A stretch of 64,000 nt of DNA from the NCBI GenBank assembly GCA_947489315.1, contig CANLCX010000001.1, forward strand, positions 871,501-935,500, in the 5' to 3' direction. Position 1 is the first letter of the stretch, and each line of letters starts with the position of its first letter. This document shows, in pieces, positions 34,642 through 42,274 of this stretch. Source of the stretch: an uncultured Sphingomonadaceae bacterium. Lineage in GTDB: Bacteria > Pseudomonadota > Alphaproteobacteria > Sphingomonadales > Sphingomonadaceae. The translations under genes were made by a program, and so were the position numbers. The notes under the pieces are model-generated. The model was given only the letters and a program-made list of their open reading frames with translations, did not search any database and was not told where the DNA came from.

Positions 34642-35001
34642 CTATTCGTGACAACTAACCACCTTAAACGGCAGCTCACTGCCATCGGTTTCCGTGATGG
34701 TCAGATATTCACCGACCCTGATCGGATGGTTTTGTAATCCGAATATCGTTTCATCATCATCATCACCGACCTTGTAGGAAAAGGCCCAACCCTTGTCGGT
34801 TGTGATCACGACCCCATTTTGATCCCGCTGACCGGGCCAGAAACGTCTGACCACAGGCCGCTTTTCTGCCTTGCGGAGTACAGCGGGATCAATCATTCCT
34901 TTATCGTCCAGAGGGACGCGAAACACATAAGCATGAGCTGATGATCCGTTGGGATGGTCAGCGGTTCGGGCCAGTTCAAGGCGGATTGTTTTCCAAGTCA
35001 T
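34642..35001 (-). CDS. Hypothetical protein
   Basis: 119 residues, soluble, no signal. Segments such as MTWKTIRLELARTADHPNGS, PVVRRFWPGQRDQNGV and VGEYLTITETDGSELPFKVV are coherent protein sequence, and the codon pattern fits the neighbours. I do not know the family. A perfect 16-base palindrome lies 36 bases upstream of its start. Confidence 0.7.
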   Translation of the reverse strand: MTWKTIRLELARTADHPNGSSAHAYVFRVPLDDKGMIDPAVLRKAEKRPVVRRFWPGQRDQNGVVITTDKGWAFSYKVGDDDDETIFGLQNHPIRVGEYLTITETDGSELPFKVVSCHE

Positions 35002-35036
35002 AGTCGATATCTGGCGAGAGTTTCAGCGCGGCGCGA

Positions 35037-35052
35037 TACGCAATATTGCGTA
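35037..35052. promoter_or_regulatory. Perfect 16-bp palindrome
   Basis: TACGCAATATTGCGTA, 36 bases upstream of the gene ending at 34642. Size and position suit a dimeric repressor or activator site; the factor is unknown. Confidence 0.5.
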
Positions 35053-35704
35053 GGTAAAATGGGCTGGATTAAGCGGCGGCATATTGGCCATTGATCAATC
35101 TCTGGTTTCTCATCATCATCCGGTTTCGCTACGGTCGAAAAGTATGCGACCAGAAAACTGATCGAGAAAACTAATGCGTTCTAAATAATCCGGGGCCTAC
35201 CATTTGCCCTTAGAAGGTTAGAACTTTCTCCTCGCGCAGGCGAGTGGGTGGTTGATTGCTTGGATATGCCATGACTAAACCAGCCGTGAACTGTATCGCA
35301 CGCGGAATAGACCGCTCGAAAAAGATTCAAACCGAACGTTCGCTTTTTCGCCAACACAAGACACCAACGCGTGGACGATAACTGCTCTCATGTGAGGACA
35401 GGTGGACGATTGCTGTCCAATATTCGAAGCTGAGTAAAAAATATGCCCCGCTGACTTGAGGAGTCGAGCGGGGCTTGGAACGATGGGTCGCAAAATTCGT
35501 TCCGTAAAAACGGTTAGCTTATCAAGCCTGATCGGCATTGTATGGAATGGACTCACTGCCTATAATTTTTCGAGATCGCGTCGTTCGATACTATGATTCT
35601 AGATGTTACATCCATTATCGGGCCGCCTGCTGGGATCATCTAGGTATCTAACCACACCAATTATTGGGCGTTGACCAAATCAATGCGCTATAATGGTGGC
35701 AAGT
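35053..35704. other. Long intergenic stretch
   Basis: About 650 bases. The minus ORF 35275-35556 spans a terminator hairpin and has no recognisable features, so I do not call it. The stretch holds only the hairpin at 35431-35474. A small RNA ending at that hairpin is possible, but I cannot show a promoter. Confidence 0.45.
35431..35474 (-). terminator. Minus-strand terminator hairpin
   Basis: GCCCCGCT and AGCGGGGC form an 8-pair stem extended by GACT/AGTC after one bulged base. On the minus strand it is followed by ATATTTTTTAC, giving a T-run. The nearest minus gene upstream (35705-36058) ends 230 bases earlier, so an untranslated tail or separate small RNA may lie between. Confidence 0.65.
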
Positions 35705-36058
35705 CTAGTTTCCTTGAGCGCGGTCCATGAGATCCATAAAATCACGTGCAGAGTTGCGATCTGTCTCAATCTCAAAAGCGCTATCGAGGTCTGGCGCCGC
35801 GCCAAACATATACATAACTGCCCAGAGGGCGAAGCGTCGTCCGCTATCTGTTTCCAAGCCCAGATCGACGCGCATGCGTTCTAGACCTGCATTCATCGCC
35901 TCTGGGTGGATTGACGAAAGGTCGGTTGTACCGAAATAGCGCTGCAGTTGATCATCGAAATCCATTCGAGTTGATCTAAGCCATAGCTCGTACATTCGCA
36001 ACTCGGTCAAAAAATACTCCGGTTTGACCCGTTCGATCAGTTGCAACTTCATAGCCAT
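35705..36058 (-). CDS. Hypothetical protein divergent from the ATPase
   Basis: 117 residues, acidic and helical, no membrane segment: KPEYFLTELRMYELWLRSTR, AMNAGLERMRVDLGLETDSG, FALWAVMYMFGAAPDLDSAF. The sequence looks genuine but I know no family. Only 17 bases separate its start from the divergent HerA-like ATPase gene, which may indicate a shared promoter region and related roles. Confidence 0.6.
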   Translation of the reverse strand: MAMKLQLIERVKPEYFLTELRMYELWLRSTRMDFDDQLQRYFGTTDLSSIHPEAMNAGLERMRVDLGLETDSGRRFALWAVMYMFGAAPDLDSAFEIETDRNSARDFMDLMDRAQGN

Positions 36059-36075
36059 CTCGGTAGGGCCACGAT

Positions 36076-37545
36076 GTGAGTGTTGGTATAGAAATTGGAA
36101 GTGATGACACGGGGCAATCCGTGCATATCAACATCGAAGAGCTGCTAGCGACGCGGTTGCTGGTGCAGGGCAATTCTGGGTCGGGAAAGTCGCACCTTCT
36201 CCGCCGCCTGCTCGAAGAAAGCGCTCATCTCGTTCAACAAGTTGTGATCGATCCAGAAGGCGATTTTGCCACGTTGGCTGATGCTTATAATCACGTCGTG
36301 ATTGACGCAGGCGACTATAACGAACGGGAAATAGCGACGATGGGTAGCCGCATTCGCGAGCATCGCGCATCGATTATCTTGAATTTGGAGGCGTTGGAAC
36401 TGGAAGCGCAAATGACCTGTGCAGCGGCCTTTCTCAATGCCATGTTCGATGCGCCGCGTGATCATTGGTATCCCGCATTGGTGGTGGTAGACGAAGCACA
36501 GATGTTTGCGCCTGCTGTTTCCGGAGACGTGCCGGATATCGTACGACGTGCCAGCCTTGGTGCCATGACCAATTTAATGTGCCGTGGGCGCAAACGTGGC
36601 CTAGCGGGCGCGATAGCGACGCAAAGACTTGCCAAGCTGGCAAAAAATGTTGCAGCCGAGGCGAGTAATTTCCTCATGGGACGCACCTTCTTGGATATTG
36701 ATATGGCGCGTGCCGCCGACTTGCTGGGCATGGAACGCCGGCAAGCGGAACGCATTAGAGATTTGGAACGCGGATGTTTTCTCGGTCTGGGACCAGCAAT
36801 TTCCCGCCGGCCGATATCCATGAAAATTGGGCCAACACAAACCAACACACGGATGGGTACACATAGTCTCTTGCCCATGCCTGAAGCTGAGCCAGAAAAT
36901 TTGCGGACCATGCTATTCGCTGAAATGGAATCGGACCCGGTGCAAGCCCGCCCCCAAGCCACGCCGCAACCTATTGCTGCTGCAGAGTTGATCCGCCGCA
37001 TCGCTGCTCCAGAGCCAGCGGTTGAAGCAGCATCTGTCCCTGATGATCTGGGTGATGGAACATCAGCAGATGCTATTGATATTGAAGCGACCATTGTCGA
37101 CGTTTTGCAAGAGATGCTCGCCGACACCGATAGCGCATATCAGACCGATGCTTTGTTATATCAGGATTTTTCGGTGCGATGCAGAATGCAAAAGCTTGTT
37201 GGCGTACCGCTGGAACTGACCGATTTCCGTCGCCGATTTGCTTTGGCGAAAGGAGGGATCCTTGATCCAACAGATTCGCGTTGGACAGAAGTTTTGGGCG
37301 TTGCCACATCTTTGCCAGAAGATATGGCTGCCCCTTTCCTGCAAATCGCTCGTGCTGCGATGGAAGGCAATCCATGCCCTGATGATGAGGCATTGGGGCG
37401 CGCTTATGGAACGAGATCGCCGGGCCGTGTCCGTAGGTTGATCGAATATATGGAAAAACAAGGTGCTGTCGTTGTTCGCGCTGATTTTGGGGGAAGGCGT
37501 TCAATTGGCATTCCGCAACTCGGTCTCAGCACCGAAGCTGAGTAA
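36076..37545 (+). CDS. HerA/FtsK-superfamily ATP-binding protein
   Basis: 489 residues, starting at GTG 36076. An N-terminal strand region is followed by Walker A LVQGNSGSGKSHLLRRLLEE near 29-48, Walker B YPALVVVDEAQMFAP near 132-146 and an arginine/sensor region CRGRKRGLAGAIATQRLAKL near 174-193. This is the DUF87/HerA-like ring ATPase core. The C-terminal 200 residues hold a Pro/Ala linker (about 285-330) and a domain of unknown type. HerA-type ATPases pump or unwind DNA, but no NurA nuclease partner is nearby. The function is open. Confidence 0.8.
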   Translation: MSVGIEIGSDDTGQSVHINIEELLATRLLVQGNSGSGKSHLLRRLLEESAHLVQQVVIDPEGDFATLADAYNHVVIDAGDYNEREIATMGSRIREHRASIILNLEALELEAQMTCAAAFLNAMFDAPRDHWYPALVVVDEAQMFAPAVSGDVPDIVRRASLGAMTNLMCRGRKRGLAGAIATQRLAKLAKNVAAEASNFLMGRTFLDIDMARAADLLGMERRQAERIRDLERGCFLGLGPAISRRPISMKIGPTQTNTRMGTHSLLPMPEAEPENLRTMLFAEMESDPVQARPQATPQPIAAAELIRRIAAPEPAVEAASVPDDLGDGTSADAIDIEATIVDVLQEMLADTDSAYQTDALLYQDFSVRCRMQKLVGVPLELTDFRRRFALAKGGILDPTDSRWTEVLGVATSLPEDMAAPFLQIARAAMEGNPCPDDEALGRAYGTRSPGRVRRLIEYMEKQGAVVVRADFGGRRSIGIPQLGLSTEAE

Positions 37546-37573
37546 GTCGCGTAATTACTCGTGTTCTTCCGGC

Positions 37574-38200
37574 CTAAAGATCAAATTCTCGACGGGACAT
37601 AATCTCGACAGATTTATTTTCAAATACCGCGTCGCCCAGTTCCGCCTTCTTTTCCGCCAATAGTTTGTCGCGCTCTTGCAGCATGTCGACGATCGGATCT
37701 TTGAAAACTGCTACTGCAGCGGTGAGCCAGTCGTTGACCAACGAGTCGCCGGGCGCCTTGTTCATAGAAAAAAGCTTGAGCCGCGAAGCAATGGCGTCTG
37801 CGGGCATGAAATATTCGTAGGTGACCCAATAGTTGGTTGTGAACCAGCTGAGCGGCATGCCATCCAGGCCAAAGCTCAATGCGCCAAAATGGACGACACC
37901 TTGGGTCGGTTTGCCATTGGGTAATTTTTTGGGTGGTTCGTAAAGGGCGGTTTCGCCTTTGAACATGTCCAGCGGCAGAAACATGTGAAAATGGCCATGT
38001 TCGCCTTCTTCACGTTCCTCGGGCTTGTGCGCGTGGTAGAACCACCGAGACTTATTGCCGGGTGCAACACAGTCGCCCTTCGGGTAATGTTCATATTGAA
38101 CGAAAGGGGCGTCTGCCGGTACCACTCTGGGTACTAGCGAGACGCCCTCTTTAGCTATTTGGCCCGTAAGCTCAAACAGCCTTTCTAATGCATTAGTCAA
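37574..38200 (-). CDS. Conserved hypothetical protein (DUF6969-like)
   Basis: 208 residues, soluble. Notable is a histidine- and aromatic-rich region RWFYHAHKPEEREEGEHGHF, followed by MFLPLDMF and VVHFGALSFGLDGMPLSWFT. The His/Glu cluster could bind a metal. I recall similar proteins filed as DUF6969, but that label is tentative. It begins 18 bases after the Cys/Ala-rich lipoprotein gene on the same strand, so the two are probably one operon and may act together. Confidence 0.65.
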   Translation of the reverse strand: MTNALERLFELTGQIAKEGVSLVPRVVPADAPFVQYEHYPKGDCVAPGNKSRWFYHAHKPEEREEGEHGHFHMFLPLDMFKGETALYEPPKKLPNGKPTQGVVHFGALSFGLDGMPLSWFTTNYWVTYEYFMPADAIASRLKLFSMNKAPGDSLVNDWLTAAVAVFKDPIVDMLQERDKLLAEKKAELGDAVFENKSVEIMSRREFDL

Positions 38201-38218
38201 TGCTCAAGTAAGCTTGGC

Positions 38219-38515
38219 TTACTCGGTAACTGCGTCTGCAGCTGCACAAGCAGCGTCACTAGCAGCACAAGCAGCGCCTTCAGCGGCACAAGCAGCTTCG
38301 CCAGCAGCACAAGCAGCGGCATCGCCGGTTGCTTCAGCAGCACAGTCAGCGGCACATGCAGCATCGCTAGCTGCACATTCAGCTGCACATGCAGCACATT
38401 CAGCTGCAGCAGCCGCATCTTCAGCTTGCTCAGCACATGCTGAAAGAGCAGGAACTGCAAGAGCAAGGCCACCGGCTACTACCAGCATTTTGCGGAAACT
38501 TGTTTCGTTAGACAT
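38219..38515 (-). CDS. Cys/Ala-rich repeat lipoprotein
   Basis: 98 residues. A signal peptide ends in PALSAC, a lipobox with Cys27, so the product should be lipid-anchored. The mature part is almost only Ala, Cys, Glu, Asp and Gly (ECAACAAECAASDAACAADC, then CAAGEAACAAEGAACAASDA). Nine mature cysteines are spaced 3, 4, 7, 4, 11, 7, 7 and 7 residues apart, which places them largely on one face of a helix. Such a stripe could bind metal or form disulfides between helices. Ggggat precedes the ATG. The function is unknown; it is not a known family to me. Confidence 0.75.
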   Translation of the reverse strand: MSNETSFRKMLVVAGGLALAVPALSACAEQAEDAAAAAECAACAAECAASDAACAADCAAEATGDAAACAAGEAACAAEGAACAASDAACAAADAVTE

Positions 38516-38697
38516 TTAAATATCCCCTTTGGAATGAACTAGACTTTCCCCTCTATCTGCAAAGATACTGGCATGGCAAGTCTATTTCTGCGCTATCCGA
38601 AAAAATGGCAGAAATTGTACATTTGTTGGGCAATAAAATAGTTAATTGCTTAAAAATTGGGCGATGAATCCACCCGATTCTCTGTCATTTTTCTTGG

Positions 38698-39111
38698 TTA
38701 CTTCTCGGCGCCACGAATTTTCCCCCATTGGCGAGCAACAGTATAGCCGAGATAGCCGGTCCCGAATAAGGCATATAATGGTTCGGGAATGCCGGCGAGA
38801 TAAGCGTTCATACCGCTGGCAATGTCATGGGCGGTTTCGGGCCTGAAAGCGGCAATCAGGCCCATGGGTATCGACCAAAGCAGCAAAATATACATGACAT
38901 AGAGAAAACTGGGTCGTGCGCGACTGGTCCAAGGGTCGGTAGATTGTGCTTCGGCCAATATCGCAGACATCTGAACCCGGACCTGTTCCATTTCCTGGCT
39001 GCCTTCGAGCTTGAGCAGTTCGAGCTTGGCGCGGTCGCGTGTATCCTTGTCGGGAATGATCTTGTCGATAATTTTGGAAACGGGTCCGATGAGCGTGGAA
39101 AGTAGAGACAT
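38698..39111 (-). CDS. Holin family protein (3TM phage/GTA type)
   Basis: 137 residues from MSLLSTLIGP (ATG at 39111, aagga upstream; the longer ORF start is unsupported). It has an amphipathic N-terminal helix (IDKIIPDKDTRDRAKLELLK), a charged segment and the conserved TDPWTSRARPSFLYVMYILL, then two or three membrane segments ending near YTVARQWGKIRG. This matches the 3TM holin family. Holins open the inner membrane so that an endolysin can reach peptidoglycan; the endolysin gene lies just upstream. Confidence 0.85.
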   Translation of the reverse strand: MSLLSTLIGPVSKIIDKIIPDKDTRDRAKLELLKLEGSQEMEQVRVQMSAILAEAQSTDPWTSRARPSFLYVMYILLLWSIPMGLIAAFRPETAHDIASGMNAYLAGIPEPLYALFGTGYLGYTVARQWGKIRGAEK

Positions 39112-39202
39112 GGATTTTAATTCCTTTTCTGAAAGAGGATGGGGGAGGGGAAGGATTTTCCAAAGTTCACAAGCGCTATTAGTGATCAATTGGTGGGCGC
39201 TT

Positions 39203-39742
39203 TCAGCCGATGCGATTGGCCAGCCAACCATAAAGAAAAGCCTCATTGGCCGGACGCTGTTCGGCAAGCTTTATGTAACGCTCGCCCTGCAACGCCTCGA
39301 CGGCCTTGAGCAAAACCGTCTCGCCGCTTATCCCGCGCTTCCGTAAAAACTGTTCCAAAGCGCCGATAGTCTGTGGCCCGATTTTCCGGTCGGCTCTAAT
39401 GTCAGCGAAATCCTGACCGTTGCGATTCAGCGCATTGAGTGCCCGCTGCAAGAAACCGATTGCAACGCCTGGTCCCATATTAATGCCGGTATCGAATAAT
39501 TCCTCCGCCAGTTGCGGGGCATGTGTGCTGATTTTATCAAAGCCCGGACGCAGCCAATAGTTGCGTTTATATACGGCCACCGCCTCGGTATAAGGAAAAT
39601 GTTGCATATCGCCGGCATAGCCATGGCGGCGCGCCACCGCTTCGGTCACACCCCAGCGGGTCGGGCCGCCGCGGTCTGCCGGATGGTTGGAATAGTCGCC
39701 TTCTATCGCGATCACGTCCTCGATTAGTTTTTCGATAGTCAT
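39203..39742 (-). CDS. GH108 endolysin/N-acetylmuramidase
   Basis: 179 residues. The GH108 catalytic motif is at the N-terminus: AIEGDYSNHPADRGGPTRWG with the catalytic Glu (E14), then the fold's YKRNYWLRPGFDKI and ELFDTGINMGPGVAIGFLQR, and a C-terminal peptidoglycan-binding part (RKIGPQTIGALEQFL). No signal peptide, so export needs a holin, whose gene follows. Endolysin-holin pairs of this type serve prophages or gene transfer agents; no phage structural genes are in the window. Confidence 0.88.
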   Translation of the reverse strand: MTIEKLIEDVIAIEGDYSNHPADRGGPTRWGVTEAVARRHGYAGDMQHFPYTEAVAVYKRNYWLRPGFDKISTHAPQLAEELFDTGINMGPGVAIGFLQRALNALNRNGQDFADIRADRKIGPQTIGALEQFLRKRGISGETVLLKAVEALQGERYIKLAEQRPANEAFLYGWLANRIG

Positions 39743-39780
39743 TGTCAGAACCTTTTCTCTTAGGGGAGGAAAGTTAGTAA

Positions 39781-39797
39781 ATAACCTATTTGGTTAT
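39781..39797. promoter_or_regulatory. Inverted repeat upstream of the endolysin gene
   Basis: ATAACC and GGTTAT flank a 5-base centre, about 40 bases upstream of the endolysin start. A TTAA-N8-TTAA at 39831-39846 is close to but not exactly the CtrA consensus (N7). Confidence 0.4.
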
Positions 39798-39935
39798 ATG
39801 TAGGAAAGCGGTTATTGTTTCCTATGGAATTTAATTGACTGATTAATATCATTCGGGCCTATTCTGATCATATTAGGTGCTGCGATTCGCCCGCTGGATG
39901 CTGCGCCGAAAATAATAATTTTAGGAGCTGGTAGA

Positions 39936-41054
39936 TTGAACTTTGATTTCTCTGACGATCAGAAATTCCTGCGCGATGAAGCGCGTAAATTTCTGGAAGC
40001 CCAGTGTACGAGCGCCCATGTCCGTGCTGTGCTCGACGACGATGCGATGAGCCACAATGACGAGGTTTGGCAGAAAATTGTCGAAATGGGCTGGCTGGGT
40101 GCGGCCATTCCAGAAGAATTTGGGGGCCTTGGTTTGGGCATGTTGGAATTATGCGTGATCGCTGAGGAATTGGGTCGGGTGTTGGCGCCTGTGCCATTTG
40201 GGTCTTCCGCTTTCTTTTTTGCCGAAGCAATCAAGCTGGCCGGAACCGACGAACAGAAAGCCGAATTGTTGCCCAAAGTCGCTGATGGCAGCATTGTCGG
40301 ATGCCTGGCGACGACTGAAGGCCCTGGATCCTTGTCCGCATCATCGGTGCAGGCAACTGTAAAAAAAGGAAAACTTTCGGGTACTAAACTGCCAGTGACC
40401 GATGGTGACATCGCCACGCATGCAATTGTGTTGGCTAAAGAAGGTAGTGGCATCGAATTATATGTTGTTGCTCTTGATCAAGACACCGTGTCGCGCAAAT
40501 CATTGAAGACGATTGAACCGACCCGCAGCCATGCCGAGATGAAATTTGATGGCGCATCCGCTATGAGAATGGCGCCTCATGAGGGTAATGGGATGGAGGT
40601 TCTGGATAAGATCATGAATCGCGCGGCCGTGTTGCTGGCCTTTGAGCAATTGGGCGGTGCATCCCGTTGTCTGGAAATGGCCACTGAATATGCCAAGGAA
40701 CGCCATGCTTTCGGTCGTCCCATTGGCGGCAACCAAGCTATCAAGCATAAGCTCGCCGATATATATGTGAAAAACGAAGTGGCGCGGTCCAATGCCTATT
40801 ATGGTGCATGGGCGTTGTCGACGGACGCGACTGAATTGCCGGAAGCAGCGGCGGCGGCGCGGGTCGCGGCATCAGAAGCTTTCTGGTTTGCGAGCAAAGA
40901 GAATATTCAAACCCACGGCGGCATGGGCTTTACTTGGGAGGTGGATTGTCACCTCTATTATCGCCGTGCGAAATTGCTGGCCGTGCAAGCGGGCAGCCCG
41001 GCGGTCTGGAAAGAGAAGCTTGTTCGCGCGTTAGAACACAAAAACGCGGCTTAA
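39936..41054 (+). CDS. Acyl-CoA dehydrogenase
   Basis: 372 residues, TTG start at 39936 eight bases after AGGAG. It shows the acyl-CoA dehydrogenase order: N-terminal helices FSDDQKFLRDEARKFLEAQC, the middle beta domain with CLATTEGPGSLSAS, and the C-terminal FAD/CoA helices RHAFGRPIGGNQAIKHKLAD and GGMGFTWEVDCHLYYRRAKL. This short type, paired with a second family member, is typical of side-chain or aromatic acid degradation, where two subunits can form a heteromer. Substrate unknown. Confidence 0.88.
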   Translation: MNFDFSDDQKFLRDEARKFLEAQCTSAHVRAVLDDDAMSHNDEVWQKIVEMGWLGAAIPEEFGGLGLGMLELCVIAEELGRVLAPVPFGSSAFFFAEAIKLAGTDEQKAELLPKVADGSIVGCLATTEGPGSLSASSVQATVKKGKLSGTKLPVTDGDIATHAIVLAKEGSGIELYVVALDQDTVSRKSLKTIEPTRSHAEMKFDGASAMRMAPHEGNGMEVLDKIMNRAAVLLAFEQLGGASRCLEMATEYAKERHAFGRPIGGNQAIKHKLADIYVKNEVARSNAYYGAWALSTDATELPEAAAAARVAASEAFWFASKENIQTHGGMGFTWEVDCHLYYRRAKLLAVQAGSPAVWKEKLVRALEHKNAA

Positions 41055-41081
41055 TAGACAATCCCCATAAAGGACGACAAA

Positions 41082-42266
41082 ATGGATTTTACAGACTCAA
41101 CCGAAGAAGCGGCCTTCAGAGCAGAAGCCAACGCTTTCCTGAGCCAGCATTTGGAACCCAAAAAAGGCGCGGCGACCCGTTCCGGCAATTATTTGCAGCG
41201 CGCCAAGGATTGGCAGAAGGTCAAAGCGGAAAACCAATTCGCCCAAATCACCTGGCCGAAAGAAATTGGCGGACGCGGCGGATCGTCGATGCAGCAGGTC
41301 ATCTGGAATCAGGAAGAAAGCAAATTTGATGCGCCGACCGGTCCCTTTGCCATTGGCCTTGGCATGTGTGTGCCAACCGTCATTGCCTTTGGATCGGATG
41401 AGCACAAGCAACGCTATGTGCAAAAAGCTTTATTCGGCGAAGAAATCTGGTGTCAACTTTTCTCTGAACCAGCAGCTGGTTCCGACGTCGCCGGCCTAAA
41501 GACCAAAGCGGTTAAGGATGGCGATGACTGGGTGATCAATGGCCAGAAGGTCTGGACCTCCGGCGCCCATTATTCGGACTATGGCATTGTGCTGGTCCGC
41601 ACCGATCCCGATGTGCCCAAGCACAAAGGCCTGACCATGTTCATCATCGATATGAAACAGGAAGGCGTTGATGTGCGTCCGATCCATCAGGCTTCTGGTG
41701 GCAGCGAGTTTAACGAGGTTTACTTTACCGATGTTCGTATTCCGGACAGTGATCGGCTCGGCGAACCCGGCATGGGCTGGAAAGTGGCCTTGGTTACATT
41801 GATGAACGAGCGGCTGGCTGTGGGTGGCTCTCCTGGACCAGACTGGGCCGAGATTATGGACTATGCAAGGTCATCCGGTTCTATGAGTGATCAGGCGTTC
41901 CGCGCCAAGCTTGCCGACTGGTATGTCGCGGCGCAGGGTTACAAGCTCACCAAATTCCGTACCCAGACCGCCTTGTCAAAAGGCGAAACCCCGGGGCCGG
42001 AAAATTCGATCGGCAAGGTGATCACTGCCAACCATCTGCAGGATATCTGCAACAGCGCGATCGAGATGCAGGACCATTACGGGATTATCTCCGATAAAGA
42101 TCATGCACCAGCGGACGCGATTTTTCAGGAAAGCTTTATGTGGGCGCCGGGTCTTCGGATTGCCGGCGGCACGGATGAGATTTTGAAAAACATCATTGCT
42201 GAACGCGTTCTTGGTCTGCCGCAGGATGTGCGGGTCGACAAAGACAAACCTTTCTCAGCGTTTTAG
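41082..42266 (+). CDS. Acyl-CoA dehydrogenase
   Basis: 394 residues, 27 bases after the first acyl-CoA dehydrogenase gene. It has the family signatures: GGRGGSSMQQ-type substrate region, LFSEPAAGSDVAGLKTKAVK for FAD binding, VWTSGAHYSDYGIVLVRTDP, and C-terminal GGTDEILKNIIAERVLGLPQ. The pair could form a heterotetramer as described for FadE-type steroid side-chain enzymes. Probably involved in carboxylic acid or steroid side-chain oxidation; this is by family analogy. Confidence 0.9.
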   Translation: MDFTDSTEEAAFRAEANAFLSQHLEPKKGAATRSGNYLQRAKDWQKVKAENQFAQITWPKEIGGRGGSSMQQVIWNQEESKFDAPTGPFAIGLGMCVPTVIAFGSDEHKQRYVQKALFGEEIWCQLFSEPAAGSDVAGLKTKAVKDGDDWVINGQKVWTSGAHYSDYGIVLVRTDPDVPKHKGLTMFIIDMKQEGVDVRPIHQASGGSEFNEVYFTDVRIPDSDRLGEPGMGWKVALVTLMNERLAVGGSPGPDWAEIMDYARSSGSMSDQAFRAKLADWYVAAQGYKLTKFRTQTALSKGETPGPENSIGKVITANHLQDICNSAIEMQDHYGIISDKDHAPADAIFQESFMWAPGLRIAGGTDEILKNIIAERVLGLPQDVRVDKDKPFSAF

Positions 42267-42274
42267 CAGCGGGG

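Noticed and set aside
33909-34658. 249-codon plus ORF
   Set aside because: Opposite the secreted hypothetical gene, which has a signal peptide and ribosome site; no motif in the plus frame.
35275-35556. 93-codon minus ORF
   Set aside because: Spans a strong terminator hairpin and has no recognisable features.
38197-38519. Leu/Val- and Ala/Ser-rich ORFs in other frames of the Cys/Ala gene
   Set aside because: Repetitive codons give long open frames on both strands; only the 38219-38515 minus frame has a signal peptide, lipobox and ribosome site.
39831-39846. CtrA site TTAA-N-TTAA
   Set aside because: Spacing is 8 rather than the consensus 7, so it is kept only as a remark in the endolysin finding.
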